A stretch of 64,000 nucleotides of DNA from CAWCKS01 sp963763485. GTDB taxonomy: Bacteria; Pseudomonadota; Alphaproteobacteria; Rhizobiales; Xanthobacteraceae. A program made the translations under genes and the position numbers. Shown here one piece after another: positions 1-8,434 of this stretch (position 1 is its first letter; each line of letters starts with the position of its first letter). The notes beneath the pieces were generated by a model. That model did not search any database, was not told the origin of the DNA, and saw nothing but the letters and a program-made list of their open reading frames with translations. The stretch is from positions 124,001 through 188,000 of the forward strand of contig CAVXOW010000003.1 of assembly GCA_963763485.1 (NCBI GenBank), read 5' to 3'.

Positions 1-919
1 CGGCGGTCCAGGCGATGGCCCATTCGCAGGCGCCATGCGCGCCGGTCTTGCCGGAGCGGCCTGAGAAAATGTCGGGGTGCACCAATGTATCGTTGTGGAC
101 GGCGCCCGTAAGAAAATCCTTTAGGCCGTCAGGGAAATGGAATTTCGCATCGGCCGGAACGTCTTCGACGCCACGCAGCAATTCCGGATCGCAATGCCAG
201 CGGATTTCGACGCCGCCGAACAGATACGCCTTCGAGCGCGTCATGCCGAATAGCCGCTGCGGCTTGAACGTGGCTTTTCCGCCGAAGATGTCAAGGTCAG
301 GCTTGAAGCGCACGCGTGTGCCGCGGCGATTGTTGACCTTGCCGAGACTTTCCAGCTTGCCCTTCGGCACGCCACGTTCGAACGTCATGCGGTAGAGCTG
401 CTGGCCGCGCGCGACCTCGACCTCGAGCCGCGACGACAGCGCGTTGACCACCGACACGCCGACGCCGTGCAGGCCGCCGGAGGTCTCATACACCTTGGAG
501 TCGAACTTGCCGCCCGCATGCAGCGTGCACATGATGACTTCTAGCGCCGACTTCTTCGGGAATTTTGGATGCGGATCGACCGGGATGCCGCGGCCGTTGT
601 CGGTCACCGTGAGAAAGCCGTCGGTCGTCACTTCGACCTCGATGAAGGTGGCATGGCCGGCCAGCGCCTCGTCCATCGCATTGTCGATCACCTCGGCAAA
701 CAGGTGATGCAGGGCTTTTTCGTCGGTGCCGCCGATATACATGCCGGGCCGCCGGCGCACCGGTTCGAGCCCCTCCAGCACCTCGATGTCGCGCGCGGTG
801 TAACCGGACTCCGCGCCGCCACCGCGAGCGGCGGGTTTGGCCGGCGCCGGGGCCCGCGCGCCCTTCGCAAAGAGGTCGTCGGTTTCAGGCTTTCGGTTTG
901 CTTTGAGTGGCTTCGGCAT
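1..919 (-). CDS. parE: DNA topoisomerase IV subunit B (N-terminal part, runs off the window)
   Basis: ParE is the ATPase subunit of topoisomerase IV, which decatenates daughter chromosomes together with ParC. About 306 N-terminal residues are visible; the rest lies before base 1. The GHKL ATPase signature is complete: a Glu/Asn helix with Asn near residue 80, the DNGRGIP loop near 107-113 and GGLHGVG near 148-154. The transducer domain begins after about residue 220. A low-complexity Ala/Pro-rich leader of about 40 residues precedes the ATPase domain. The ATG at 917-919 is the only good start. GyrB is the close alternative; the leader (MPKPLKANRK) and lack of other context make ParE more likely, but this rests on memory of rhizobial ParE. 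Confidence 0.85.
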   Translation of the reverse strand, partial: MPKPLKANRKPETDDLFAKGARAPAPAKPAARGGGAESGYTARDIEVLEGLEPVRRRPGMYIGGTDEKALHHLFAEVIDNAMDEALAGHATFIEVEVTTDGFLTVTDNGRGIPVDPHPKFPKKSALEVIMCTLHAGGKFDSKVYETSGGLHGVGVSVVNALSSRLEVEVARGQQLYRMTFERGVPKGKLESLGKVNNRRGTRVRFKPDLDIFGGKATFKPQRLFGMTRSKAYLFGGVEIRWHCDPELLRGVEDVPADAKFHFPDGLKDFLTGAVHNDTLVHPDIFSGRSGKTGAHGACEWAIAWTA

Positions 920-1002
920 TGTTTCTCAAGTGGGCTTTTCACACGCAAATGTGTGCGAATCAGTCTGTTCGACTATGCCATGGATATGGTGAGCATTGTG
1001 GC

Positions 1003-1024
1003 CGCGCGAAAGCGGTTTCGCGCG
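1003..1024. promoter_or_regulatory. Perfect 9-bp inverted repeat in the parE/DedA divergent gap
   Basis: CGCGCGAAA at 1003-1011 and TTTCGCGCG at 1016-1024 form a perfect hairpin with a 4-base loop. It lies about 85 bp upstream of parE and 160 bp upstream of the divergent DedA gene, with no T-run on either strand. A regulatory palindrome is more likely than a terminator. The remaining 265-bp gap holds no gene that I can support. Confidence 0.35.
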
Positions 1025-1184
1025 TGAACGCTGGCGTCGCGTGTGGCGACAAACTTGCGCAAAATCAACGCGAGAATGTGGTCAGACGGTAGTCAAGGTG
1101 TTTGTTTGGTTGTCATGCGCCGAGATTTGCGCAGGAGTCAACGCCGACAGTGCGGCGTTGAGCGCGGCGGGGGCCGGGACCTGG

Positions 1185-1721
1185 ATGACTGTGGAAGATA
1201 TCGCCACGGTGGTGGTCGACTTCGTGCGCGAGCACGAGGCCTGGACGTCGCCGATCGTGTTCGTGCTGGCCTTCGCGGAGTTGCTGGCGTTCATCTCGCT
1301 GCTGGTTCCGGCCTGGAGCGCGCTGGTCGGCATCGGCACCTTGATCGCCGCAAGCGGCATCAGCTTCTGGCCTGTGTGGCTTGCGGGCTCTCTTGGCGCC
1401 GCGCTGGGTGATTGGGTTTCCTACTCGGTCGGCTACAGGTTCAAGGACCACGTCGTCGACATGTGGCCGCTCTCGCGCAATCCGGAACTGTTGATCCGCG
1501 CCGAAAAGTTCGTCGCGCGCTGGGGAGTGCCCAGCATCTTCATCGGCCGTTTTTTCGGACCGCTGCGGGCCTTTGTGCCGCTGGCCGCCGGAATCTTCGA
1601 GATGCCGTACTGGTATTTTCAACTGGCGAACTTCTCATCCGCGCTAGTGTGGTGCGCGACGTTGCTCCTGGTCGGCGACATCATTTCCAAAGCCGCCGAG
1701 TGGATCTGGCGCGTGATCTGA
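1185..1721 (+). CDS. DedA/SNARE-associated family membrane protein
   Basis: This 178-residue integral membrane protein belongs to the DedA (PF09335) family, inner-membrane proteins linked to lipid-carrier recycling and membrane homeostasis. Four to five hydrophobic segments are visible. The family pattern is seen in a Glu within the first membrane helix (AFAELLAFISLL), then a Gly-rich stretch with GAALGDWVSYSVGY, and later the GRFFGPLRAFVPLAAG motif, the re-entrant loop typical of DedA proteins. The ATG at 1185 was chosen over upstream in-frame codons because the upstream extension is low-complexity and unlike the family. It is divergent from parE, and no operon partner is obvious. Confidence 0.85.
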   Translation: MTVEDIATVVVDFVREHEAWTSPIVFVLAFAELLAFISLLVPAWSALVGIGTLIAASGISFWPVWLAGSLGAALGDWVSYSVGYRFKDHVVDMWPLSRNPELLIRAEKFVARWGVPSIFIGRFFGPLRAFVPLAAGIFEMPYWYFQLANFSSALVWCATLLLVGDIISKAAEWIWRVI

Positions 1722-1820
1722 CAAGGGAATGGTCGCGGTATCGCGGGGTTCGCATCTTGAGCGCATGCAGCCGTTCGTGGAACGGGCGTCGCGCCTTTGG
1801 TTAACAGCTGGTAAAAACAG

Positions 1821-1854
1821 GAAGCGGGCTGAAACAAGAAGCGGGTTGAAACAA
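1821..1854. repeat. Two-copy 17-bp tandem repeat in a 5' leader
   Basis: GAAGCGGG(C/T)TGAAACAA occurs at 1821-1837 and 1838-1854 with one mismatch, ending 19 bases before the ATG of the following metallo-hydrolase. It looks like a small slippage duplication. Confidence 0.6.
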
Positions 1855-1873
1855 GAAGACTTGGAGTTGCGAC

Positions 1874-2764
1874 ATGACCGACGCCACACAACATGCCGCC
1901 GCGCCGCTGATCGGCTCGCGTCAATATAGGGTCGGTGACATCGCGCTGACCGTGGTTGCCGATGGCGGCCAAGTCATTCCGGTGCCGGAGGGCCTCGTCA
2001 GGAACGCCTCGCTTGAGGCTGTGGCGCAGGCGCTCGAGGCCGGCGGCAATCCGAAGGGCACCATGCCGTTCTTCTTTAATCCGGTGGTGATCGACGCCGG
2101 AGCGCGCAAAATCCTGGTCGATGCCGGGAACGGCGAGGGCGCGTTCCAGAATTCCAAGGGTGGCCTCGGGCAGCTGAAGTCCAACCTCAAGGGCGCAGGA
2201 ATTGATCCGGCTCGGATCGATGCCGTGCTGGTCACGCATTTCCACGGAGATCACATCAACGGACTGGTGACGGCGGCGGGCAAACCGTCGTTCCCCAACT
2301 CCGATATCCTCGTGCCGCAAGCCGAATGGGCCTACTGGACCGACGAGGGCAATGCGAGCCGTGCCAGCGACGCGCTCAAGCCGAACTTCGCCAACGTCAA
2401 GCGCGTGTTCGATGCGCTGGGCAACAAGGTGACCCAGCTCAAGGCGGGCGACGAGGCTGCATCGGGTGTCTCGCTCTTTGCCACGCCGGGCCATACGCCG
2501 GGGCATTCGTCGGTGGCGGTATCGTCCGGCGGCAAGGCGCTGGTGGTGCAGGGCGACGTCACCAACCTGCCGACAGTCTTTGCGCGCAATCCAGGTTGGC
2601 ACGGCCGTTTCGATATGGACCCGGTGACGGCGGAGGCGACGCGGCGCAAGCTTTACGACCGCGCGGCGTCCGAGGGCCTGTTGATCTCAGGTTACCACTA
2701 TCCGTTCCCGGCCGTGGGCAAGGTCTCACGGGAAGGCGAGGGCTACCGGGTGGACCTCATCTAG
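1874..2764 (+). CDS. MBL-fold metallo-hydrolase
   Basis: This 296-residue metallo-beta-lactamase-fold hydrolase carries the zinc motif THFHGDHINGL near residues 121-131, a downstream metal His in the GHTPGHSS segment and an Asp in the VQGDVTN strand. The overall pattern matches the lactonase/glyoxalase-II-like MBL hydrolases often annotated as quorum-quenching or general hydrolases, and the substrate cannot be told from sequence. No signal peptide is evident in the first 20 residues. A TTGGAG ribosome-binding site precedes the ATG. It stands alone between DedA and a PaiB-like gene. Confidence 0.85.
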   Translation: MTDATQHAAAPLIGSRQYRVGDIALTVVADGGQVIPVPEGLVRNASLEAVAQALEAGGNPKGTMPFFFNPVVIDAGARKILVDAGNGEGAFQNSKGGLGQLKSNLKGAGIDPARIDAVLVTHFHGDHINGLVTAAGKPSFPNSDILVPQAEWAYWTDEGNASRASDALKPNFANVKRVFDALGNKVTQLKAGDEAASGVSLFATPGHTPGHSSVAVSSGGKALVVQGDVTNLPTVFARNPGWHGRFDMDPVTAEATRRKLYDRAASEGLLISGYHYPFPAVGKVSREGEGYRVDLI

Positions 2765-3004
2765 CAACCCGCTCAACGCTCGGACCAACACCATCTTGAC
2801 GGTTCCGCAGACGCGGACTATACGGCCACGCCATGACAATTCTGTGCACCACCGCAGCCCGCCGTCGCCGCCGCATCCCCGCGGTGTGGGCGATCGGTCG
2901 CGTCTGATCGTCTCCGTGCCGCGAAGATCGTTCTGCGGCACACTCCCTTCACACTCCCTGCAGTACGGTCTTCGACGGCTCCTTGAATTGAACAGGAGTT
3001 AGCG

Positions 3005-3640
3005 ATGTACGTCCCTCCGGCCTTTCAGGTCGATCGGTCCACCAGCCTCGAATTTGCGGCAAGCCATGGCTTTGGCCTGGCCTGTGCGTTCGACGGCGAG
3101 AAGCCGATCGCATCGCCCTTGCCGTTCGTGATCGACTATGCGAGCGACGGCACGCCGCGGCTCAGTTGTCACGTCGCGCGCGGCAATCCGCTGGTTGCCT
3201 GCGCCGACGGCCGCACCTCCTGGCTCGTCGCCGTCAGCGGGCCGCACACTTATATTTCGCCGCACTGGTACGCCTCGCCGGACCAGGTTCCGACCTGGCT
3301 CTATCAGACCGTGCATTTGAGCGGGCCGGCGCGGACAATGAGCGCGGACGAACTGATCGATAATCTCGAACGGCTCAGCGCAAAATTCGAGGCGTGGCTG
3401 AACCCGAAGCCGGCGTGGACCATCGCCGAGATTTCGTCGGGACGTCGCGAGATGCTACTGAAGGCGATCGTCGGGATCGTTGTGACGGTCGAACATGTCG
3501 AAGGCGCGTTCAAGCTGAACCAAACCAAGTCGGATGCCGACGCACTGTCAGTCGCCGACGCACTGTCGGAGCAGAACAACTCCGACGCGCGGGCGCTCGC
3601 CGGCCTGTTGCGCGCCCGCGTGCCGCAACCAGTGACCTGA
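3005..3640 (+). CDS. FMN-binding negative transcriptional regulator, PaiB-like
   Basis: The 211-residue protein matches the PaiB/FMN-binding split-barrel family (PF04299). Characteristic segments are MYVPPAF at the start, SCHVARGNP, the GPHTYISPHWY block near residues 80-90 and the C-terminal SGRREMLLKAIVGI region. PaiB proteins are small flavin-binding proteins first described as repressors of sporulation and protease genes; in proteobacteria the function is not settled and heme or flavin binding has been suggested. An AGGAG site lies 7 bases before the ATG. The 240-bp gap upstream (2765-3004) contains nothing I can recognise. Confidence 0.85.
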   Translation: MYVPPAFQVDRSTSLEFAASHGFGLACAFDGEKPIASPLPFVIDYASDGTPRLSCHVARGNPLVACADGRTSWLVAVSGPHTYISPHWYASPDQVPTWLYQTVHLSGPARTMSADELIDNLERLSAKFEAWLNPKPAWTIAEISSGRREMLLKAIVGIVVTVEHVEGAFKLNQTKSDADALSVADALSEQNNSDARALAGLLRARVPQPVT

Positions 3641-3689
3641 TCGAGTCAGTCTGAGCTAGACAAGAATCGGTACGTAAGGATTTCCTGAC

Positions 3690-4748
3690 ATGAGCACGAA
3701 GAAGAAAATCGGCATTCTCGGCGCCTCCGGCTACACCGGCGCGGAACTGCTGCGCTGCCTGATCCGGCACCCCCATGTCGAGATCGTGCTGTTGACCGCG
3801 GACCGGCGGGCCGGGCAGGCGATGAGCGAGGTGTTTCCGCAGTTTGGTCCCTACAAGCTGCCGGTGCTGGTCTCGATCGACGAGGTCGATTGGGCCAAGG
3901 CCGCGCTCGACCTGATCTTCTGCGCGCTGCCGCACGCGACGACGCAGAAGGTCCTGAAGGAGGTGCTCGCGGAAGCGCCGTCGACCAAGATCGTAGATCT
4001 GTCGGCCGACTTCCGCCTGACCGATCCGAAGGCCTATGCCAAGTGGTATGGTCACGAGCATCACGCGCTCGAACTGCAGAAGGAAGCGGTCTACGGCCTG
4101 GTCGAAGTTTATCGCGAGCAGATCAAGTCCGCGCGGCTTGTCGCCAATCCCGGCTGCTACACCGCGGCGTCGCTGCTGCCGATCGTTCCTTTGTTGAGAG
4201 CCAGCGCGATCGATCCCGACGAGATCGTCGTCGATGCCAAGTCTGGCATGACCGGCGCCGGACGCAGCCCCAAGGAGGAGATGCTGTTCTCCGAGGTCGC
4301 CGAGGGCGTGCATGCCTATAGCGTCGGCGGCCACCGGCACGTCGCCGAGCTCGATCAGGAATATTCCAAGGCCGCGGGCCGGTCGGTGGTGCCGACCTTC
4401 ACGCCGCACTTGATGCCGATGAACCGCGGCATCTACGCGACGATCTATGTGCGGGGACGGGGCGGCAAGACCGCGCAGGACCTGCACGCGCTGCTGTCAG
4501 GTGAATACGGCAAGGAGGAGTTCATCCACATCCTGCCGTTCGGCAAGGTGCCGCAGTCGCGCCATGTGCGGGGCTCCAACATGACGTTCATCGGAGTAGT
4601 CGCCGATCGACAGCCCGGGCGGACGATCATCTGCTCGACGCTCGACAACCTCACCAAGGGCGCGTCGGGCCAGGCGGTGCAGAACGCCAACCTGCTGCTT
4701 GGTTTCCCGGAAGCGACCGGCATCGACCAGGTCCCGATGTTTCCGTGA
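3690..4748 (+). CDS. argC: N-acetyl-gamma-glutamyl-phosphate reductase
   Basis: ArgC carries out the NADPH-dependent reduction of N-acetylglutamyl phosphate to the semialdehyde, the third step of arginine synthesis in the cytosol. The 352-residue length is standard for the type-1 enzyme. The dinucleotide-binding loop is GILGASGYTGAELLR near residues 7-21, and the catalytic cysteine sits in ANPGCYTAA at about residue 156. The C-terminal half has the conserved HRHVAELDQE stretch (active-site His). It shares 4 bases with the following acetyltransferase gene, so the two are probably translated together. Confidence 0.97.
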   Translation: MSTKKKIGILGASGYTGAELLRCLIRHPHVEIVLLTADRRAGQAMSEVFPQFGPYKLPVLVSIDEVDWAKAALDLIFCALPHATTQKVLKEVLAEAPSTKIVDLSADFRLTDPKAYAKWYGHEHHALELQKEAVYGLVEVYREQIKSARLVANPGCYTAASLLPIVPLLRASAIDPDEIVVDAKSGMTGAGRSPKEEMLFSEVAEGVHAYSVGGHRHVAELDQEYSKAAGRSVVPTFTPHLMPMNRGIYATIYVRGRGGKTAQDLHALLSGEYGKEEFIHILPFGKVPQSRHVRGSNMTFIGVVADRQPGRTIICSTLDNLTKGASGQAVQNANLLLGFPEATGIDQVPMFP

Positions 4749-5227
4749 CCGGCCTGCAGTTTCGCTGGCACCGTTTCGAGGAGCTTTCGCGCGACGAGCT
4801 CTATGCAGTGCTGGCGCTGCGGCAAGAGGTGCTCGTAGTCGAGCAGTCGAGCGCTTACGCCGACCTCGATTTCATCGATCAGCGCGCCGACCATTTGCTT
4901 GCGTTGGATGGTGCTGACCTCGTCGGCTATGTCAGATGTTATGGTCCTGCGGACGAGAAGCCCTATGCATCGTTTGGACGTCTCGTCGTCGCGAGCGCGC
5001 GCCGCGGCGAGGCGCTAGGCAAGGAGCTGGTGCGGCGCGCATTGGCGCGACTTGCGCAGGGAGAGTGCCGTGACATTCAGATCAGCGCGCAGCTTTATCT
5101 TGAAGATTTCTACGCGCAGTTCGGTTTTGCCCGGACGGGAAAGCCTTATGACGATACGGGGTTTCTACACATCGACATGTGGCTGACTTTGCGTAGTGCG
5201 GCGTCGTACCAGGGTCCCGGCGTGTAG
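4745..5227 (+). CDS. ElaA-like GNAT acetyltransferase
   Basis: This 160-residue single-domain GNAT protein resembles ElaA: FEELSRDELYAVLALRQEVLVVEQ at the N terminus, then DxRADHLLAL, RLVVASARRGEALGKELV (acetyl-CoA pyrophosphate loop) and a C-terminal FYAQFGFARTG. The start is a GTG at 4745 embedded in the argC stop (GTGA), indicating translational coupling with argC. The acceptor substrate is unknown. Its place beside argC might suggest a role in N-acetylated arginine intermediates, but ElaA proteins occur in many contexts. Confidence 0.82.
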   Translation: MTGLQFRWHRFEELSRDELYAVLALRQEVLVVEQSSAYADLDFIDQRADHLLALDGADLVGYVRCYGPADEKPYASFGRLVVASARRGEALGKELVRRALARLAQGECRDIQISAQLYLEDFYAQFGFARTGKPYDDTGFLHIDMWLTLRSAASYQGPGV

Positions 5228-5253
5228 TGATCTCCGCTACGCGCTACAAGTCG

Positions 5254-5652
5254 TCACACCCACCTGAAGATCGCGAGCACCAGCACGGCCTGAGCAAGGA
5301 AACCGACGGTGAACGCCAGTGTGCGAAACACCGGCAGCCCTAACGTGTAGACGATGACGTGGGCGACGCGGGCCCAGAAGTAGACCGCGCACGCCATCAC
5401 GGTCGTCTTGCTCGAGTAGTCGGCGGCATTGAGGATCAGGACCAGCGACGCGAAGACGACGAGATTCTCGACCGCGTTGTCGTGCGCGAACATCAGTCGC
5501 GTTGCCCACTCGGCATGCGGCTTGTCATTGCGCGACGGATTGGCCATCGACCCCATCAGGCCGCGGACCTGGACGCGATTGAGGATATAGGGCACCCACA
5601 GAATGCCGGTCAGGATCACTGTTAGTGTGAGCCAGAACAACTCGCGCGTCAT
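5254..5652 (-). CDS. MAPEG family membrane protein
   Basis: The product is a small four-helix membrane protein of the MAPEG family (PF01124, relatives of microsomal glutathione transferases). It shows WATRLMFAHDNAVENLVVFASLVL followed by YFWARVAHVIVYTLGLPVFRTLAFTVG, which is the family core with the conserved Glu-Asn and Arg-x-x-His pairs. I chose the ATG at 5650-5652 because a GGGGAG site lies 9 bases upstream; a second ATG at 5661 sits directly on that site. The gene ends 26 bp from the acetyltransferase on the other strand (convergent). Confidence 0.8.
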   Translation of the reverse strand: MTRELFWLTLTVILTGILWVPYILNRVQVRGLMGSMANPSRNDKPHAEWATRLMFAHDNAVENLVVFASLVLILNAADYSSKTTVMACAVYFWARVAHVIVYTLGLPVFRTLAFTVGFLAQAVLVLAIFRWV

Positions 5653-5770
5653 GTCGTCCATCTCCCCGGCTGAAATCGCGGCTAACCTTGTCGAAGTTTT
5701 GCCGGGCAATCAAGTCTGGCACGTGGATGCAAAATCCCGCCATGTCCGATGTCACGGCCCGTGCGGCTTT

Positions 5771-7567
5771 TTACGCGCGAACCCGCACGTAGCTGCCCGG
5801 TGCGTCCTCGATCGGCGGATAGGGGCCATCGCCGACCTTGCGCGCCGGCACTTGCTCGCCGTCGATCTGCTCGATCCACGCGCGCCAGTCTGGCCACCAC
5901 GAACCCTTGTGCTCGGTCGCGCCCTTCAACCACGCGGCAACGTTGGGCGGCTCGAGGCTGTCGTTGGTCCAGTACTGGTATTTGCCCAATGCCGGCGGGT
6001 TGACGACGCCCGCGATGTGACCGGAGCCGGCGAGCACATACTTGACCGGACCGCCGAAGAATTTTGAGCCGTAGAAGACCAACTCCGCGGGCGCGATGTG
6101 GTCTTCCTTGGTCGCGAGATTGTAGATCGGCACCTTGATCTTGCTGAGGTCGAGCAGGGTGTTCTCGAGCGACATCGTGCCCTTCGACAGCCGGTTCTCA
6201 AGATAGCAGTTGCGCAGATAGAACGAATGATTGGCCGCCGGCATCCGCGTCGCGTCGGCATTCCAGTGCAGGAGATCGAAGGCCGCCGGGGGCTGGCCTT
6301 TGAGATAGTTGCTGACGACGTAGGACCAGATCAGGTCGTTGGAGCGCAGCATGTTGAAGGCGTTCGCCATCTTCGAGCCTTCAAGGATGCCTTTCTCCTT
6401 CATGTCCTTTTCGAGCGTCGAGATCTGCTCCTCGTCGACATAGACCATCAGGTCGCCGCCATAAGTGAAGTCGACCTGCGCCGCGAACAGCGTCGCGGAC
6501 GTGACGCGCTGACGGCGATTGGCGGCGAGCCACGCCAGCGTCGACGCCAGCAGCGTACCGCCGACGCAGTAGCCGATCGTGTGGATCTTCATCTCGCCGG
6601 TGATGCGCTCGATGACGTCCATCGCCGCGAGCGGCCCCTGCTTCATGTAGTCGGCAAACGTCTTCTCGCCGAGGGCGCGATCCGGATTGACCCAGGAGAT
6701 GACGAACACCGTCAGTCCCTGGTCGACGCACCATTTGATGAAGGATTTTTCCGGGCCGAGATCGAGGATGTAGAACTTGTTGATCCACGGCGGCACAATC
6801 AGGAGCGGCGTGCGCAGCACGTTTTCGGTGGTCGGCTGGTACTGGATCAGCTGGATCAGTTCGTTCTGGAAGATCACCTTGCCTGGCGTGATCGCCATGT
6901 CGCGGCCGACTTCGAGATTGGCGGCGGATTGGCGGATGCGCAGGGTGCCGCGGCCGGCCTCGATATCCTCGGCGAGCATCTCCATACCGCGCACCAGATT
7001 GTCGGCGTTCGAGGACAGCGTTTCGCGCAACACCTCCGGATTGGTCAGGATGAAATTCGATGGCGCGAGCGCGTTGGTGATTTGGGTAACGTAGAACTCC
7101 GCCTTCTTGCGGGTGTGCGGATCAACGCCTTCGGCGTTCTGCACCGCTTCAAAGGCGAACTTGGTTGTCAGCAAATAGGCCTGCTTCATGAAATCGAAGA
7201 ACTGATTGCTGTTCCACTCCGCATCCTTAAAGCGCTTGTCGCGCGGCGACGCCTCGATGGTCGGCGGCGGTTGTTCGCCGGCAAGGCGTCGCGCGGCGCT
7301 GCCCCAGAGGTCAAGGTAGGCCTTGCCAAGTCTTGTCTGTAATTCGGCGGCGCGACTGGGATCCGACAGCCAGTAGTCGACGATCGAATGAAAGGTCTTG
7401 ACCACCTGGCCGATTTCATCGACCGACTGATCCCGAAACTCGCCGCTCTCGCGCGGCTTCAGATAGGCCGACAGCGCCTTGCTGCCGTTCTCCATCAGGC
7501 GCGCGAGGTTGCGCGCGAATGCTTCCGGCTCGAAATTCGTGTTGGTGGCCTGGACGTCTTGGCTCAT
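5771..7567 (-). CDS. phaC: Class I poly(3-hydroxyalkanoate) synthase
   Basis: PhaC polymerises (R)-3-hydroxyacyl-CoA, mainly 3-hydroxybutyryl-CoA, into PHA granules. The 598-residue length is typical of class I. The N-terminal domain is followed by the alpha/beta-hydrolase catalytic domain with the lipase-like box GYCVGG (nucleophile Cys at about residue 334). The catalytic Asp lies in the TKEDHIAP region and the general-base His in the GSGHIAGVVNPP segment. The conserved PPWINKFYILDL motif is present near residues 258-269. The gene is transcribed alone, divergent from a lipoprotein gene. An inverted repeat about 135-165 bp upstream may bind PhaR. Alpha-proteobacterial phaC is often unlinked to phaAB, as here. 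Confidence 0.97.
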   Translation of the reverse strand: MSQDVQATNTNFEPEAFARNLARLMENGSKALSAYLKPRESGEFRDQSVDEIGQVVKTFHSIVDYWLSDPSRAAELQTRLGKAYLDLWGSAARRLAGEQPPPTIEASPRDKRFKDAEWNSNQFFDFMKQAYLLTTKFAFEAVQNAEGVDPHTRKKAEFYVTQITNALAPSNFILTNPEVLRETLSSNADNLVRGMEMLAEDIEAGRGTLRIRQSAANLEVGRDMAITPGKVIFQNELIQLIQYQPTTENVLRTPLLIVPPWINKFYILDLGPEKSFIKWCVDQGLTVFVISWVNPDRALGEKTFADYMKQGPLAAMDVIERITGEMKIHTIGYCVGGTLLASTLAWLAANRRQRVTSATLFAAQVDFTYGGDLMVYVDEEQISTLEKDMKEKGILEGSKMANAFNMLRSNDLIWSYVVSNYLKGQPPAAFDLLHWNADATRMPAANHSFYLRNCYLENRLSKGTMSLENTLLDLSKIKVPIYNLATKEDHIAPAELVFYGSKFFGGPVKYVLAGSGHIAGVVNPPALGKYQYWTNDSLEPPNVAAWLKGATEHKGSWWPDWRAWIEQIDGEQVPARKVGDGPYPPIEDAPGSYVRVRA

Positions 7568-7700
7568 GTTGTTTTCTTAATCTTCAAATGCCGGAACTTT
7601 GATGACGTGTGTCGCGCTAATTTGTCGATGGTGCGTCGGTTTTTCTACTCCCCATTCTGCGCCGTTGATCCGCGCAGCGTGCAGAAAATTTGTTTCGCTT

Positions 7701-7733
7701 TGCAGCGCGATTTCACCTTCATTTCGCGCTGCA
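7701..7733. promoter_or_regulatory. Inverted repeat upstream of phaC, candidate PhaR operator
   Basis: TGCAGCGCGA (7701-7710) and TCGCGCTGCA (7724-7733) form a perfect 10-bp inverted repeat with a 13-base spacer in the phaC/lipoprotein gap. GC-rich TGC...GCA sites are bound by the PHA-responsive repressor PhaR in rhizobia, so this is a candidate operator by location and base pattern. The match to a PhaR consensus is partial and rests on memory. The rest of the 297-bp gap shows no gene. Confidence 0.4.
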
Positions 7734-7864
7734 GCAGAACTTCACGCTTTGGACATATTAGCCCTCTAAGGCGCGACTGTATTGTTCGTCTCTTAGTCAT
7801 TTTTGAACGCGAAGAGGCGACAGTTTGTGCGGTTAGGTGAGCGAACTGGTCGAAGGACGTGCGT

Positions 7865-8224
7865 GTGAAAAAGGGCCGCGGATCGAGTGTCGGGAACAAG
7901 AACAGGTTGCGCGTCGCCGCGGCAGGTTTAGCGACTGCCCTGACTATTGTTTGCGCAGCGCTGGGAGGCTGTTCAATTCCGGTTGCCGACCTTCCCGGGA
8001 TCGGATTGCCGGCGAACGCACCGGCTCGGTCCGAGAACCCACCAACGTATCTCCCGATCCATGACGTACCGCCACCGCGCGACGAGGCGGTGCTCACCGC
8101 AGATGAGCAGAAGAAGATTCAGGCCGACCTGCTGAACGCGCGCGATAAGCAGACCGCGCAAGCGAATGCGCTGGCCAAGAGCGCCGGCGTCACGGGTTCG
8201 ACCGACAAACCTTCCGCGAAATAG
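7865..8224 (+). CDS. Small putative lipoprotein
   Basis: This protein of about 119 residues has a positively charged leader, a hydrophobic stretch (AAAGLATALTIVCAALGG) and a lipobox LGGC, so signal peptidase II cleavage and lipid attachment at that Cys are likely. The mature part is Pro-rich, then helical and rich in Gln/Lys/Ala (EQKKIQADLLNARDKQTAQ). The start is GTG at 7865, spaced 7 bases from GAAGGA; an earlier GTG at 7859 is too close to that site. The function is unknown. It is upstream of the aminotransferase-hom group but 210 bp away. Confidence 0.7.
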   Translation: MKKGRGSSVGNKNRLRVAAAGLATALTIVCAALGGCSIPVADLPGIGLPANAPARSENPPTYLPIHDVPPPRDEAVLTADEQKKIQADLLNARDKQTAQANALAKSAGVTGSTDKPSAK

Positions 8225-8434
8225 CCAAAACGGAGCGCCGGCGGCAGGGGCGCATGCTCGCCGTCGATATACGCTGCATTGAACGGTTACGCGATCCACC
8301 GGGATCGAGCCGTCACTAGATGCAGAAGCGCTTGCTGTTTGCTGGTGGCGATCAGGGCTGCCCGTGCTAGAAAGCGTAAATCGCGGGTACGGCGCTCTTT
8401 AAGAGCTGCCGACCCGATCCCGGAGCCGACGTTA

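Noticed and set aside
5717..5732. TGGCACG followed by TGCA near 5717, resembling a sigma-54 promoter
   Set aside because: Spacing is one base short and the -12 element is ATGC in place of TTGC; it also points into a convergent gene end.
6098..7342. Long open frame of about 414 codons on the plus strand opposite phaC
   Set aside because: Mirror of the strongly biased phaC codons; Arg/Leu/Asp-rich with no domain.
7592..7612. GGAAC near 7592 before phaC, possible EcfG -35
   Set aside because: No CGTT at the required 16-17 base distance.
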